From an uncultured Methanobrevibacter sp. (GTDB lineage: Archaea; Methanobacteriota; Methanobacteria; Methanobacteriales; Methanobacteriaceae): a stretch of DNA of 64,000 nt. The DNA is taken from contig NZ_CAKVFS010000002.1 in the NCBI RefSeq assembly GCF_934746965.1, positions 62,001 to 126,000 of the forward strand, given 5' to 3'. The notes below the pieces were generated by a model. It searched no databases, was not told where the DNA came from, and worked only from the letters and a program-made list of their open reading frames with translations. Shown in pieces: positions 34,787 through 43,279 of this stretch; the stretch's first letter is position 1; each line of letters begins with the position of its first letter. The position numbers and the translations under genes were made by a program.

Positions 34787-35266
34787 TTATTGTTTTAGAT
34801 AATGGTTAACAAGTCCATCATCTTCTAAAATATCTAACATGAATTCTTTAAAAGGTGCAAAAGTAACTGATTCATTAGTAGTTTCATTAATCAAAATTCC
34901 TTTAGACAAATCAATACTTATAATATCCCCATCTTCTGCTTGAATATCACAAGCTATTACAGGTAATCCTATATTAATTGCATTTCTATAGAAAATTCTA
35001 GCAAAAGATTTAGCAACAATAGCATCAACTCCTGCAGTTTTAATTGCTAATGGGGCTTGTTCTCTTGATGAACCACAACCAAAATTTTCATCAGCTACAA
35101 TTATATCTCCTTTTTTAACATTTTTTGTAAAATCTGGACGTTCTCCTTCAAGTACATGATCAGCTAAGTCTTGAGGATTAAATGTTCTCAAATATCTTCC
35201 CGGAATAATTACATCAGTATCAATATTTTCACCAAAAGTCCAGGTTTTTCCTTTAATAATATCCAT
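34787..35266 (-). CDS. hacB: Homoaconitase-type small subunit (LeuD/HacB family)
   Basis: A 159-residue small subunit of the isopropylmalate isomerase/homoaconitase family. GENIDTDVIIPGRYLRT opens it; DENFGCGSSREQAPLAIKTAGVDAIVAKSFARIFYRNAIN is the swivel core. The YLRT loop, rather than a YLVY-type loop, is what has been described in methanogen homoaconitase small subunits that act on long tricarboxylates in coenzyme B synthesis, so I favour HacB over LeuD. No large subunit is in the window. Start ATG at 35266. It lies 9 bases from mptG. Confidence 0.75.
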   Translation of the reverse strand: MDIIKGKTWTFGENIDTDVIIPGRYLRTFNPQDLADHVLEGERPDFTKNVKKGDIIVADENFGCGSSREQAPLAIKTAGVDAIVAKSFARIFYRNAINIGLPVIACDIQAEDGDIISIDLSKGILINETTNESVTFAPFKEFMLDILEDDGLVNHYLKQ

Positions 35267-35275
35267 AACTATCAC

Positions 35276-36265
35276 TTATTTTTGGATTTCATGACCATAA
35301 TTTTGTGCTTTAGTTGTAAGAACTATGCCATCATCCCCAACATACTCCTTAATTTCTTCAACTATATGCTTATTGTTCTTATCAAATACTGAATAAACTG
35401 TAGGTCCAAAAGAACTCATACCTACACCATAAGCTCCAACTTCCCTCATTTTATTCATTAAATTTTTAATTTGATTAGACTGAAGTGAAACTTCAATGCT
35501 TTTAAAACCTCTTTTTTGAATTTCATCAATTGAATGACCAAATGCTGGTAAATTTTTTTCAAGTAAAAATGGAATTAAATTCATGAAAATAATATGGGAA
35601 GTTTGTTCCACCTCATTTTTAGGAACTGGACAATATTCCTGAAATATATTCACTTCTTTTTGTCCACTAACTGTGTTTTTAGAGTTAAGGATAACTAATA
35701 AAATTTCCCAATCCTCTGGAAAATCATAATGAGCTAATAATTGAGGTGGTTTAGCTACTGAAGCAGAAGATGGTAAAAATGATGATTTTGCTTTTAAACT
35801 ATGCCCACCATCTACAATAAATCCTCCAAAATCAAAGGAGAATACACCTATTCCAGAAGTTCCTCCACGTCCAATAATTTCTCCTAAAGAATAACCATTA
35901 GAATAAACACCCATATGTTCAGCTATAAGTTTTCCTGTAGATAAACCCATTTGAGTTCCAGAACCTAATCCAGAATGTGGAAGATATGCTTTATCAACTC
36001 TAAAATAAAATCCTTCATCAAAATCAAAATGATTAATCACTTTTTGTGCAGCTGAAGTTATTTTAGATTCACATTCTTTACGAATTAAATCACTGAATTG
36101 AGCATCCTCATTAAAATCTACAGTAACACCTTTCTCTGCAGGTTCACCATATAATATAAAGTTAGGGTCTTTAATTGTAAGACCTATTCCCCCATCAATT
36201 CTTCCATAAGATCCATTCATATCAATTAAAGTTAAATGAAGTCTTGAAGGTGATTTAATAATCAT
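35276..36265 (-). CDS. mptG: Beta-ribofuranosylaminobenzene 5'-phosphate synthase
   Basis: A 329-residue GHMP-fold enzyme that joins 4-hydroxybenzoate or 4-aminobenzoate to PRPP with loss of CO2, the committed step toward methanopterin. MIIKSPSRLHLTLIDMNG, the PHSGLGSGTQMGLSTG loop, GRGGTSGIGVFSFDFGGFIVDGGH and GAYGVGMSSFGPTVYS are typical of the RFAP synthase family. The GHMP fold is used here without ATP. It is 12 bases after the tetraether synthase gene and 9 before hacB. Confidence 0.9.
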   Translation of the reverse strand: MIIKSPSRLHLTLIDMNGSYGRIDGGIGLTIKDPNFILYGEPAEKGVTVDFNEDAQFSDLIRKECESKITSAAQKVINHFDFDEGFYFRVDKAYLPHSGLGSGTQMGLSTGKLIAEHMGVYSNGYSLGEIIGRGGTSGIGVFSFDFGGFIVDGGHSLKAKSSFLPSSASVAKPPQLLAHYDFPEDWEILLVILNSKNTVSGQKEVNIFQEYCPVPKNEVEQTSHIIFMNLIPFLLEKNLPAFGHSIDEIQKRGFKSIEVSLQSNQIKNLMNKMREVGAYGVGMSSFGPTVYSVFDKNNKHIVEEIKEYVGDDGIVLTTKAQNYGHEIQK

Positions 36266-36277
36266 ATCTCCAGTCCC

Positions 36278-37783
36278 TCATTTTTTATCCTTTAATGGTG
36301 TTGAAAATTCTTCTTCCACTCCTTCACGATACATTGAATTCATAGTACAAAATGGAATAATTCTACCGTCAGGAGTTGCATAATGAATAACACATTTTTT
36401 AACTCTATCTTCATCAAAATTAAATGGATCCATGAAATGCATACATGAAATAAGCATTGCATCTTTTGAAAATTCACCTAAAGCATTATAAGATCTTTTA
36501 GTGAAAACATTTAGTAATATCCGTTTAATATCTAAATCATTAGGTGTTTTACTGCTATCAAGTAACTTAGGAAGATGTTTTGCAGCACTAGCTTCAACTC
36601 TCTTCTTAATTCCAAATCCACCTTTTTCAAGTTTTTCAGAATATTCATTTAACAAGTCAAATAATCCTTCAACATCAATGAATTTAGTAATTGGAATTAA
36701 ATTATTTAATTCATCTTCACCTCCAGTTTCTTCCATGAAAACATAAGTAGCTATTCCACAATGTTGATTACAATTTAAAGTAACTCCAGGAGCTTCTCCT
36801 TCAAGAGCTCCAATGAAACGTGCCACTGGTTCTACAGAAGACGGTGGATAAAAGTCATCTGGTGTTACATGACCATGAGTTTGTTTAGAAACTTCATTAA
36901 CAAAATCTGGAATAGTTATTCTTTGTTCTTCAACTTGATCAGCTGGAGTTCTACCTGCAAATGAAACAGGTTGGAAATTAACACCATAAATATTTTCCCT
37001 ATGATCAAATGCAAATTTAATAATATCTCCAATTTGTTGATCATTAACACCTTTAATTAAAGTTGGAACAAGCACTACTCCAAGACCTGCTTTTCTACAG
37101 TTTTCAATAGCTTGAATTTTTTGAGGAAGTAAATCTTTACCCCTATTATTAATATATGGTTCTGGAGTTACTCCATCAAAAGCTAAATATACTGTATTTA
37201 AACCAGCATCTTTTAATTCTTTTGCAAAATTTTCTTTTCTAGCTAACCTTAATCCATTAGTAGCTATTTGAACATGAGTAAAACCTTCTTCTTTAGCCAT
37301 AGCTACAAGTTCAACTAAATCTTTCCTAACAGTAGGTTCTCCACCAGCATATTGTACAGCTAAAGTTGGATGAGGTTTTAAGTTTCTTAAGTTTCTTAAC
37401 ATTTCCCTAATTTCATCTTGTGTTGGTTCATATAAACGTCCAGAAGCCGCAGCATTTGCAAAACAAACAGGACATCTTAAGTTACATCTATTAGTAACAT
37501 CGATTAAACCTAAAACAGTAGATGTTTCATGATCTTCACAAAGACCACAATTATTAGGACAATTTCCGAATTTTTCTACACAAGGGTTTTCAACTGAAGT
37601 TATTGTAGGTTCAAATTTATTAACCCTTTTATAAAGCTTATCATCACTCCAATATGTGTTTACAAACTCACCATGTTCATCACAAGTTTTTTTAATCCAG
37701 ATTTTACCATTTTCATCATAAACTTCTGCATCAAGTGGTTTGAAACAAATTGGACACAAACTTTTTGTCATTTTTATTCTCAC
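36278..37783 (-). CDS. tes: Tetraether lipid synthase (radical SAM, Tes/MJ0619 type)
   Basis: 501 residues. The N-terminal metal site CPICFKPLDAEVYDENGKIW and KTCDEHGEF, then CGLCEDH, is followed by the radical SAM motif CNLRCPVCFANA (CX3CX2C), and a C-terminal ISCMHFMDPFNFDEDRV with CVIHYATPDGRIIPFC. This is the family that joins two archaeol chains to make the membrane-spanning GDGT core; earlier work linked MJ0619 to methanopterin methylation. The GTG at 37783 sits 4 bases after GGTGAT; the first ATG is at 37771. It is divergent from carS (CDP-archaeol synthase), supporting the lipid role, and upstream of mptG. Confidence 0.88.
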   Translation of the reverse strand: MRIKMTKSLCPICFKPLDAEVYDENGKIWIKKTCDEHGEFVNTYWSDDKLYKRVNKFEPTITSVENPCVEKFGNCPNNCGLCEDHETSTVLGLIDVTNRCNLRCPVCFANAAASGRLYEPTQDEIREMLRNLRNLKPHPTLAVQYAGGEPTVRKDLVELVAMAKEEGFTHVQIATNGLRLARKENFAKELKDAGLNTVYLAFDGVTPEPYINNRGKDLLPQKIQAIENCRKAGLGVVLVPTLIKGVNDQQIGDIIKFAFDHRENIYGVNFQPVSFAGRTPADQVEEQRITIPDFVNEVSKQTHGHVTPDDFYPPSSVEPVARFIGALEGEAPGVTLNCNQHCGIATYVFMEETGGEDELNNLIPITKFIDVEGLFDLLNEYSEKLEKGGFGIKKRVEASAAKHLPKLLDSSKTPNDLDIKRILLNVFTKRSYNALGEFSKDAMLISCMHFMDPFNFDEDRVKKCVIHYATPDGRIIPFCTMNSMYREGVEEEFSTPLKDKK

Positions 37784-37946
37784 AAAATCACCATTTTACT
37801 AATAATTAATAAACTACTAGCAATTTATTACATAATATAACTATATTATCTCAATTTAATATTTAAAGTTAATTAATGTTTTTAACATTAAATATAAAAG
37901 ATACCACATACAAAAATAGAATTTAATAAAAAATTGAGGAACAGAC

Positions 37947-38513
37947 ATGGTTGATAATACACAAATATTTATAATGGCATGTATTACCATATTATACTTT
38001 ATATTACCTGCTTATGCGTCAAATGGTTCTGCATTAATATTTGGAGGAGGTCTCCCTCTAGATTTCAAAAAAACAGATAAAAAGGGTAACCCTTGGATAG
38101 GTAATGGGGTTACATGGAAAGGATTAATTGGAGGAACAATTGTAGGAACTCTTGTTGGAATGATTCAAGGTCTAATTGGACCATACATACTTGAAAACTT
38201 TGGAGAATTTATTTACACTCCAATATGCACAAATTTAGTAGAAGGTATATTAATCGGATTTTTACTTGGATTTGGTGCAATGGTGGGGGATGCAATAGGA
38301 AGTTTTTTAAAAAGAAGAATAGGACTTAAAAGAGGAAAACCAGCGCCTATTTTAGATCAAATTGATTTCCTAATTGTTGCATTATTATTTAGTTCATTAG
38401 TAGTAAACTTTTCTATAACTTTTGTTATCATAGCTATCGTATTAACATTAATTATACATGTAGTAGCAAATACTATAGCCTATTTAATAGGAATAAAAGA
38501 TGTATGGTATTAA
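37947..38513 (+). CDS. carS: CDP-archaeol synthase
   Basis: A 188-residue integral membrane protein with about five hydrophobic segments (IFIMACITILYFILPAYASNGSAL, GLIGGTIVGTLVGMI, ILIGFLLGFGAMVGDAIGSFL, FLIVALLFSSLVVNFSI, FVIIAIVLTLIIHVV). GAMVGDAIGSFLKRRIGLKRGKPAPILDQIDFL is the CTP/divalent cation site typical of the CdsA/CarS family. It activates unsaturated archaetidic acid with CTP for polar lipid synthesis. Start behind GAGGAA. Divergent from tes; convergent with mfnF. Confidence 0.94.
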   Translation: MVDNTQIFIMACITILYFILPAYASNGSALIFGGGLPLDFKKTDKKGNPWIGNGVTWKGLIGGTIVGTLVGMIQGLIGPYILENFGEFIYTPICTNLVEGILIGFLLGFGAMVGDAIGSFLKRRIGLKRGKPAPILDQIDFLIVALLFSSLVVNFSITFVIIAIVLTLIIHVVANTIAYLIGIKDVWY

Positions 38514-38532
38514 ACCACACATTAACTTTTTT

Positions 38533-39555
38533 TTAACTTAAATATTTATTCATCATCACAGCAGTACCTACAGCAGGTGCAACAACACATTCATCATCAG
38601 TTAAAATAGTATCCATAGATTTAACTTTTAATCCTAAAAGTTCAGCTGCTTTTTTATCTAAAATATCTTTTCCAAGACCAGTAGTTACAATTAAATCTAA
38701 ATTTTGAGTTTCATGAACTTGTTTTAATCCATCGGCAATTTGTTCCACTTGTTTTTGATGAACAAATTTTGCAATATCAATAATTTCATCTTTATTTAAA
38801 GAATCTAAATCAGCACACAATACTCTAGCTATTCTTTTCATACAACTTTCTTTAGATTTATTTTCACCATCAAAAGTATCACAAACATAATCATCCAAAG
38901 TTATTAAATCTAAAACCATGTAAATATCTGCAGTTTGTGCAAATAACTCTGAAGCTACTCTATATTCTTTTCCATTTAACTGAACTTTATCTAAAAAACT
39001 AGCTAAATTTGTTCTTAAAGTTCCAGTGTAAACTAATTCACCAGTGGCTAATCTTTCAAAATCAGATTTACCAATAGCACATTCTTTACCATTTTTAATT
39101 GGAATAATATCAGTTGTAGTACTTCCAGTATCTATAAAAATACAATTATCACTTATTAAAGTAGCTATTTGAGCAGTAGCTATCCAATTAGCAGCAGCTG
39201 CTTTTAAAGGAGTTTTTTCAATTTCTTCTTTTGATAACATTCCATCAATTCCCACATAAGCTACAGGACATGAAAAAGTATCTTCACATTTTTTAACAAC
39301 ATCTAAAACCCCATCTTTTTTTGTATCATATGCATCTACTAATTCTGCAGTCATAGAAATTCCTACAGCATCAATTTCATCTATAGGACATATATTTTCA
39401 ATTAATTCAATTAAAACTTTTGATAATGCATCATTACTACTCCACATTGGAAGATAAGCAAAATCCACTTCTATATTTTTAATTTCACCATTTTCAAAAT
39501 CAATAACTGCTAAATCTGTATTTGCACCACCAATATCAAAACCTGCTACTTTCAT
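38533..39555 (-). CDS. mfnF: Methanofuran synthesis protein MfnF (H4MPT-linked C1 pathway family)
   Basis: A 340-residue protein of the hydantoinase/actin-like ATPase fold formerly called 'H4MPT-linked C1 transfer pathway protein'. FDIGGANTDLAVID opens it, FIDTGSTTTDIIPIKNG is a phosphate loop, and the C-terminal LGKDILDKKAAELLGLKVKS and APAVGTAVMM complete the fold. In Methanocaldococcus MfnF joins gamma-glutamyltyramine to the furan methylamine phosphate in methanofuran synthesis. It follows mfnD by 2 bases, which supports this assignment. Confidence 0.88.
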   Translation of the reverse strand: MKVAGFDIGGANTDLAVIDFENGEIKNIEVDFAYLPMWSSNDALSKVLIELIENICPIDEIDAVGISMTAELVDAYDTKKDGVLDVVKKCEDTFSCPVAYVGIDGMLSKEEIEKTPLKAAAANWIATAQIATLISDNCIFIDTGSTTTDIIPIKNGKECAIGKSDFERLATGELVYTGTLRTNLASFLDKVQLNGKEYRVASELFAQTADIYMVLDLITLDDYVCDTFDGENKSKESCMKRIARVLCADLDSLNKDEIIDIAKFVHQKQVEQIADGLKQVHETQNLDLIVTTGLGKDILDKKAAELLGLKVKSMDTILTDDECVVAPAVGTAVMMNKYLS

Positions 39556-39557
39556 AA

Positions 39558-40652
39558 TTAAATACTCCTAATTACTAAATTATCCCTAGATTTTTTAAAT
39601 TCAACATTACCTTCTAAAGATATTTTTTCTTTTAAATCACCAATACTTATATTTCCATCAATTAAATCAATAATAGATGATCCAATATTAATATTTGCTA
39701 TTTTTTTAAGACCCACGTAAGGAGTTGTAAATCTAGAATTAATCTCTAAAACATAAACGTCATTTACATCTTTTTCATTACTAATTAATAAATCTACACC
39801 AACAAATCCTTTTAAACCTTCAATAGATTCTACTGCTTTAATAGCTGTTTTAAAAGCTAAATCTTTAAATTCTGTTTCGAAAGGAATTTGTCCACCTAAA
39901 TAAGTCCCATTATCATTATTTAAATTTATAAACTGCCTATTTAAACTTATTGGAATTGCAGTTTCACCATCACAAAGTAAACTAACACTAATATCTACCC
40001 CATCAATGAATTCCTGAACCAAAATTCTAGAATCTGGAGGATATATTTCTTCCAAATCATAATTTAAATCATTAATATTATTAATTATTTTAATATCTTC
40101 ACAATCCACACCTACAAGAGGTTTGATAATAAGTTTTAAATCATCTAATGGATTTTCAGCATGCCATTTTTTATAAAGATTTTCCAAAGCTCTTTTCCAA
40201 TACCCTACAGAATCTATTTTTAGTTTAAAACTCTTAGGTTGTGGAATAATCTTATATAACATCTCATATGAAATAAATTTATCAGAAGAACTTAAACATG
40301 CATCTGAAGATGAATTATAAATTTTTACCTTGTTTTCTTCCAATATTTTTGTAATATTGTATAAATTATTATTATTTTCTGCAGCTATGAAAATAGCTCT
40401 TCTAAAATTAGCTGCATTTTTTTCAAGCCAATGAATAATATCTTCTTCAATAAATATTGGAGTGACATTATTATAATCTTTTACAACATTTTTATATGAT
40501 TTATTGAGAACAATTGTCACATTATAATCTTTTAAATCATCTAAAAGTGAAAATATTAAAGCTTCTGCCTCAGAGATAATGCATTTATCTTTTTCACCAG
40601 AAGCTGTGAAATATTCAAACAACAAAATAGAATCATCACTGATATATGTCAT
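39558..40652 (-). CDS. mfnD: Tyramine-glutamate ligase MfnD (ATP-grasp)
   Basis: A 364-residue ATP-grasp protein: the KLIIKPLVGVDCEDIKIINN lysine strand, RILVQEFIDGVDISVSLLCDG and a C-terminal DVYVLEINSRFTTPYVGLKKI metal site. MfnD ligates L-glutamate to tyramine, the side chain of methanofuran. Neighbouring mfnF makes the specific assignment much stronger than the fold alone. It overlaps the wecB stop by 17 bases. Confidence 0.85.
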   Translation of the reverse strand: MTYISDDSILLFEYFTASGEKDKCIISEAEALIFSLLDDLKDYNVTIVLNKSYKNVVKDYNNVTPIFIEEDIIHWLEKNAANFRRAIFIAAENNNNLYNITKILEENKVKIYNSSSDACLSSSDKFISYEMLYKIIPQPKSFKLKIDSVGYWKRALENLYKKWHAENPLDDLKLIIKPLVGVDCEDIKIINNINDLNYDLEEIYPPDSRILVQEFIDGVDISVSLLCDGETAIPISLNRQFINLNNDNGTYLGGQIPFETEFKDLAFKTAIKAVESIEGLKGFVGVDLLISNEKDVNDVYVLEINSRFTTPYVGLKKIANINIGSSIIDLIDGNISIGDLKEKISLEGNVEFKKSRDNLVIRSI

Positions 40653-41958
40653 AACTAATCATCATACCTTTTAAATTTAAATCATCTTCTGGAAATATCA
40701 TTTCATCACCATCAAAAACCAAATGAACCAATGCATTTTCATCTTTTTCAAAGTTTTCAACGGAAATATCATAATTAACTTTCATCATCCTACGATTAAA
40801 TGAATGCATTATATTTTCAGGAGATTCTATATTTAATAACCCCTTATCATATGCTTCTTCTATTGCATCAATAGTTTTAGCAGCTGCATCACCATCACCA
40901 TATGGATTTTCAGCATTTTTCATTTTATTTGCAAATTCAGCATCATTAATAATCTTATTAGCATTATCTAAAATAGATTTCTTATTAGCACCAACTAAAA
41001 TATTTCCACCAGCACTAACTGTTTCTGGTCTTTCAGTATTATATCTTAAAGTTAAAACTGGAACATCTAACGTGATTGCTTCTTCTTGAAGCCCTCCAGA
41101 ATCTGTTAAAATTAAACTAGAACATGAAGTTAACACTAAAAAATCCAAATAACCTAACGGTTTAATAATATGAATATGACTTAACTCATTTAATTCTTCA
41201 AAAAGACCAAAATTTTCTAAAGTTTTCTTAGTTCTTGGATGAATTGGGAAAACAATATTCATATCAGTTAATTGTTTTAATGCTTCAATAATACTAATTA
41301 ATCTATCTTTATCATCAACATTTTCTGCTCTATGCATAGTTAATGTTAAAATATTATCCATATCAGCAATATTTAAATTAGCTAATGATTCTTCTTGGAT
41401 GCCCAATTTTTTAGCTATTTCCAAATGTCTAAAACAAGCATCAACTACAGTATTCCCAGTTATAAATAATTTTTTCCTTGAAATTCCTTCAGCTAAAAGA
41501 TTAATTGCAGATTCTTTAGTTGGAATAAAATACATGAAAGAACAAGCATCAGCAGCCATCCTATTTAATTCTTCGGGCATTGTAATATCAAATGATCTAA
41601 GTCCTGCTTCAACATGCCCCACAGCAATGTGTAATTTAGAAGCAACAAGTGCTCCTGCAAGAACTGCATTTGTATCACCTTGAACAAGAACAATATCTGG
41701 TTTTTCATCAAGTAATACTTCTTCAATACCCTGCATCATCAAACCCGTTTGTTTTCCATGAGAACCAGAACCAACATGAATATTATAATCTGGAGATTTA
41801 ATTTCCAAATCTTTAAAGAAATTATCAGACATCTCTTTATCATAATGTTGACCTGTATGAATAATACAAGAATCTAACCCTCTCTTTTCAATTTCATCAA
41901 TGATTGGAGCCATTTTAATAATTTCTGGCCTAGTTCCAAGTACAATAGCTATTTTCAT
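40636..41958 (-). CDS. wecB: Non-hydrolysing UDP-GlcNAc 2-epimerase with C-terminal extension
   Basis: A 440-residue epimerase that makes UDP-ManNAc for surface glycans. LGTRPEIIKMAPIIDE, HTGQHYDKEMSDNFF, VQGDTNAVLAGALVA, GHVEAGLRSFD and LTDSGGLQEEA are the family set. The usual enzyme ends near residue 370-380. Here residues 385-440 form an extra tail (INIESPENIMHSF through KGMMISYDIYQ), acidic, with predicted strands. Its end is also the beginning of mfnD in another frame. Role of the tail unknown. The enzyme is probably active. Confidence 0.9.
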   Translation of the reverse strand: MKIAIVLGTRPEIIKMAPIIDEIEKRGLDSCIIHTGQHYDKEMSDNFFKDLEIKSPDYNIHVGSGSHGKQTGLMMQGIEEVLLDEKPDIVLVQGDTNAVLAGALVASKLHIAVGHVEAGLRSFDITMPEELNRMAADACSFMYFIPTKESAINLLAEGISRKKLFITGNTVVDACFRHLEIAKKLGIQEESLANLNIADMDNILTLTMHRAENVDDKDRLISIIEALKQLTDMNIVFPIHPRTKKTLENFGLFEELNELSHIHIIKPLGYLDFLVLTSCSSLILTDSGGLQEEAITLDVPVLTLRYNTERPETVSAGGNILVGANKKSILDNANKIINDAEFANKMKNAENPYGDGDAAAKTIDAIEEAYDKGLLNIESPENIMHSFNRRMMKVNYDISVENFEKDENALVHLVFDGDEMIFPEDDLNLKGMMISYDIYQ

Positions 41959-42055
41959 TTTTATCGACCTATATAAAAATTAGTTATTATAAATAATAAA
42001 TGTTATTTATTTAAATAGTAAAAAGTCGCAAGTATACATCAACGAAGGTGTTATT

Positions 42056-42304
42056 ATGACTAACCTTGATAAAAAAACTGAAGAAAAAATACTTGAAATA
42101 ATTGGAAAATATCATGATGAAGAAGATTATATGTTAAATTATCTCATTACAGATAACATTATAACCTTCTTTTCTAGTATAAATACAGGTAAAATGATTA
42201 CTGTAGAGGATTTATATAAAATTTCCGGAATATTAAATGCTGAAATTGAAGGAATGCAACTTGTAAATCAAGAATACAGATTTTCATTTAAGTTAGAAAA
42301 ATAA
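42056..42304 (+). CDS. Small protein of unknown function (82 aa)
   Basis: 82 residues, acidic and helical at the N-terminus (LDKKTEEKILEIIGKYHDEEDYM), then YLITDNIITFFSSINTGK, and a beta-strand end (MQLVNQEYRFSFKLEK). No motif recognised. Support that it is real: own GGTG ribosome site, own upstream region of about 100 bases, and a palindromic terminator a few bases after its stop. It stands between divergent wecB and convergent truA. Confidence 0.75.
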   Translation: MTNLDKKTEEKILEIIGKYHDEEDYMLNYLITDNIITFFSSINTGKMITVEDLYKISGILNAEIEGMQLVNQEYRFSFKLEK

Positions 42305-42308
42305 AATT

Positions 42309-42340
42309 AGGGATTATAATCCCTTATTCTTCTTTTTTTA
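42309..42340 (+). terminator. Palindromic terminator after the 82-aa gene
   Basis: AGGGATTATAATCCCT (42309-42324) is a perfect 16-base palindrome followed by a T-rich stretch at about 42325-42340, just downstream of the stop at 42304. It may also serve the convergent truA. Confidence 0.6.
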
Positions 42341-42349
42341 TCAAAATAT

Positions 42350-43216
42350 TCATTTTCGTAAATCTTCTAAACTTTTTATCATAGATTCTCTTATAGCATA
42401 TTTCCTTTGTAAATTATCAAGAGAATCAACTAAATTTCTTTTAAAGCGTTCACAGGCATAATCATCATAAACAAATTTAATCCCATCATAAATAATATCC
42501 ATTAAAATTAAATAATCAGGATCCAACACTTTAATATTAACTCTAGGATCATTTTCTCCAGGATTCAATAATTCTTCAACCATTTCCAAAGACATTTTTC
42601 CAATAGCCACATCTACAAAAACACGAACCATTTTACGAACCATATTCCACAAAAAACTTTCACCATAAATATCTATGAATATTGGGGAAATTGTATCATG
42701 TAAATTTGGAAATTCCTTTTTATGATAATCATTAAGGTTTCCTTCAGTGATTTTAATATCTGCAATTGTCCTAGTTGTTGTTTTTTGAAATCTTTTAGTA
42801 AAATTAGTAAAATTATGAGTTCCTTTAAAAATTTCAGCTACTTCATCTAATTTCTCCAAATCTAAATCCTGCCTAAATAAAATATAACGGTATTGTCTCA
42901 TTTCAGCATATCTTGGTTTAAAACCAAATCTAACTGGAGCTTTAGCTAATATTTGAATATCATCAGGTAAACTATTATTAATTTCATTAACTTGAACTTC
43001 TTTTTCAGATTGGAAACTAATCACATTTCCTAAACTATGTACACCGGCATCTGTCCTACCAGCTATTCGAAATCTAGATTTCTTTAAATCATCGATATAA
43101 TTAAGTTTACGTAAATGATAAATTAATTCTTCTTCAACAGTTCTTAAATCCGGTTGTCTTTGAAAACCATGGAAATTAGTTCCAATGTAGCCTATTTTTA
43201 AAGCTGTTCTTTTCAT
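42350..43216 (-). CDS. truA: tRNA pseudouridine(38-40) synthase TruA
   Basis: A 288-residue pseudouridine synthase. The catalytic aspartate is Asp56 in RIAGRTDAGVHSLGNVISF; KIGYIGTNFHGFQRQPDLRTVEEEL opens it and FLWNMVRKMVRVFVDVAIGK closes the core. Intact, normal length for archaeal TruA. The ATG has no upstream ribosome site, so it may be leaderless or weakly translated. Confidence 0.94.
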   Translation of the reverse strand: MKRTALKIGYIGTNFHGFQRQPDLRTVEEELIYHLRKLNYIDDLKKSRFRIAGRTDAGVHSLGNVISFQSEKEVQVNEINNSLPDDIQILAKAPVRFGFKPRYAEMRQYRYILFRQDLDLEKLDEVAEIFKGTHNFTNFTKRFQKTTTRTIADIKITEGNLNDYHKKEFPNLHDTISPIFIDIYGESFLWNMVRKMVRVFVDVAIGKMSLEMVEELLNPGENDPRVNIKVLDPDYLILMDIIYDGIKFVYDDYACERFKRNLVDSLDNLQRKYAIRESMIKSLEDLRK

Positions 43217-43279
43217 GATTAATATATTATTATAAAATAATTAAAATAAATTTCTAAAAAAAAATAAAAAAATAAAAGG

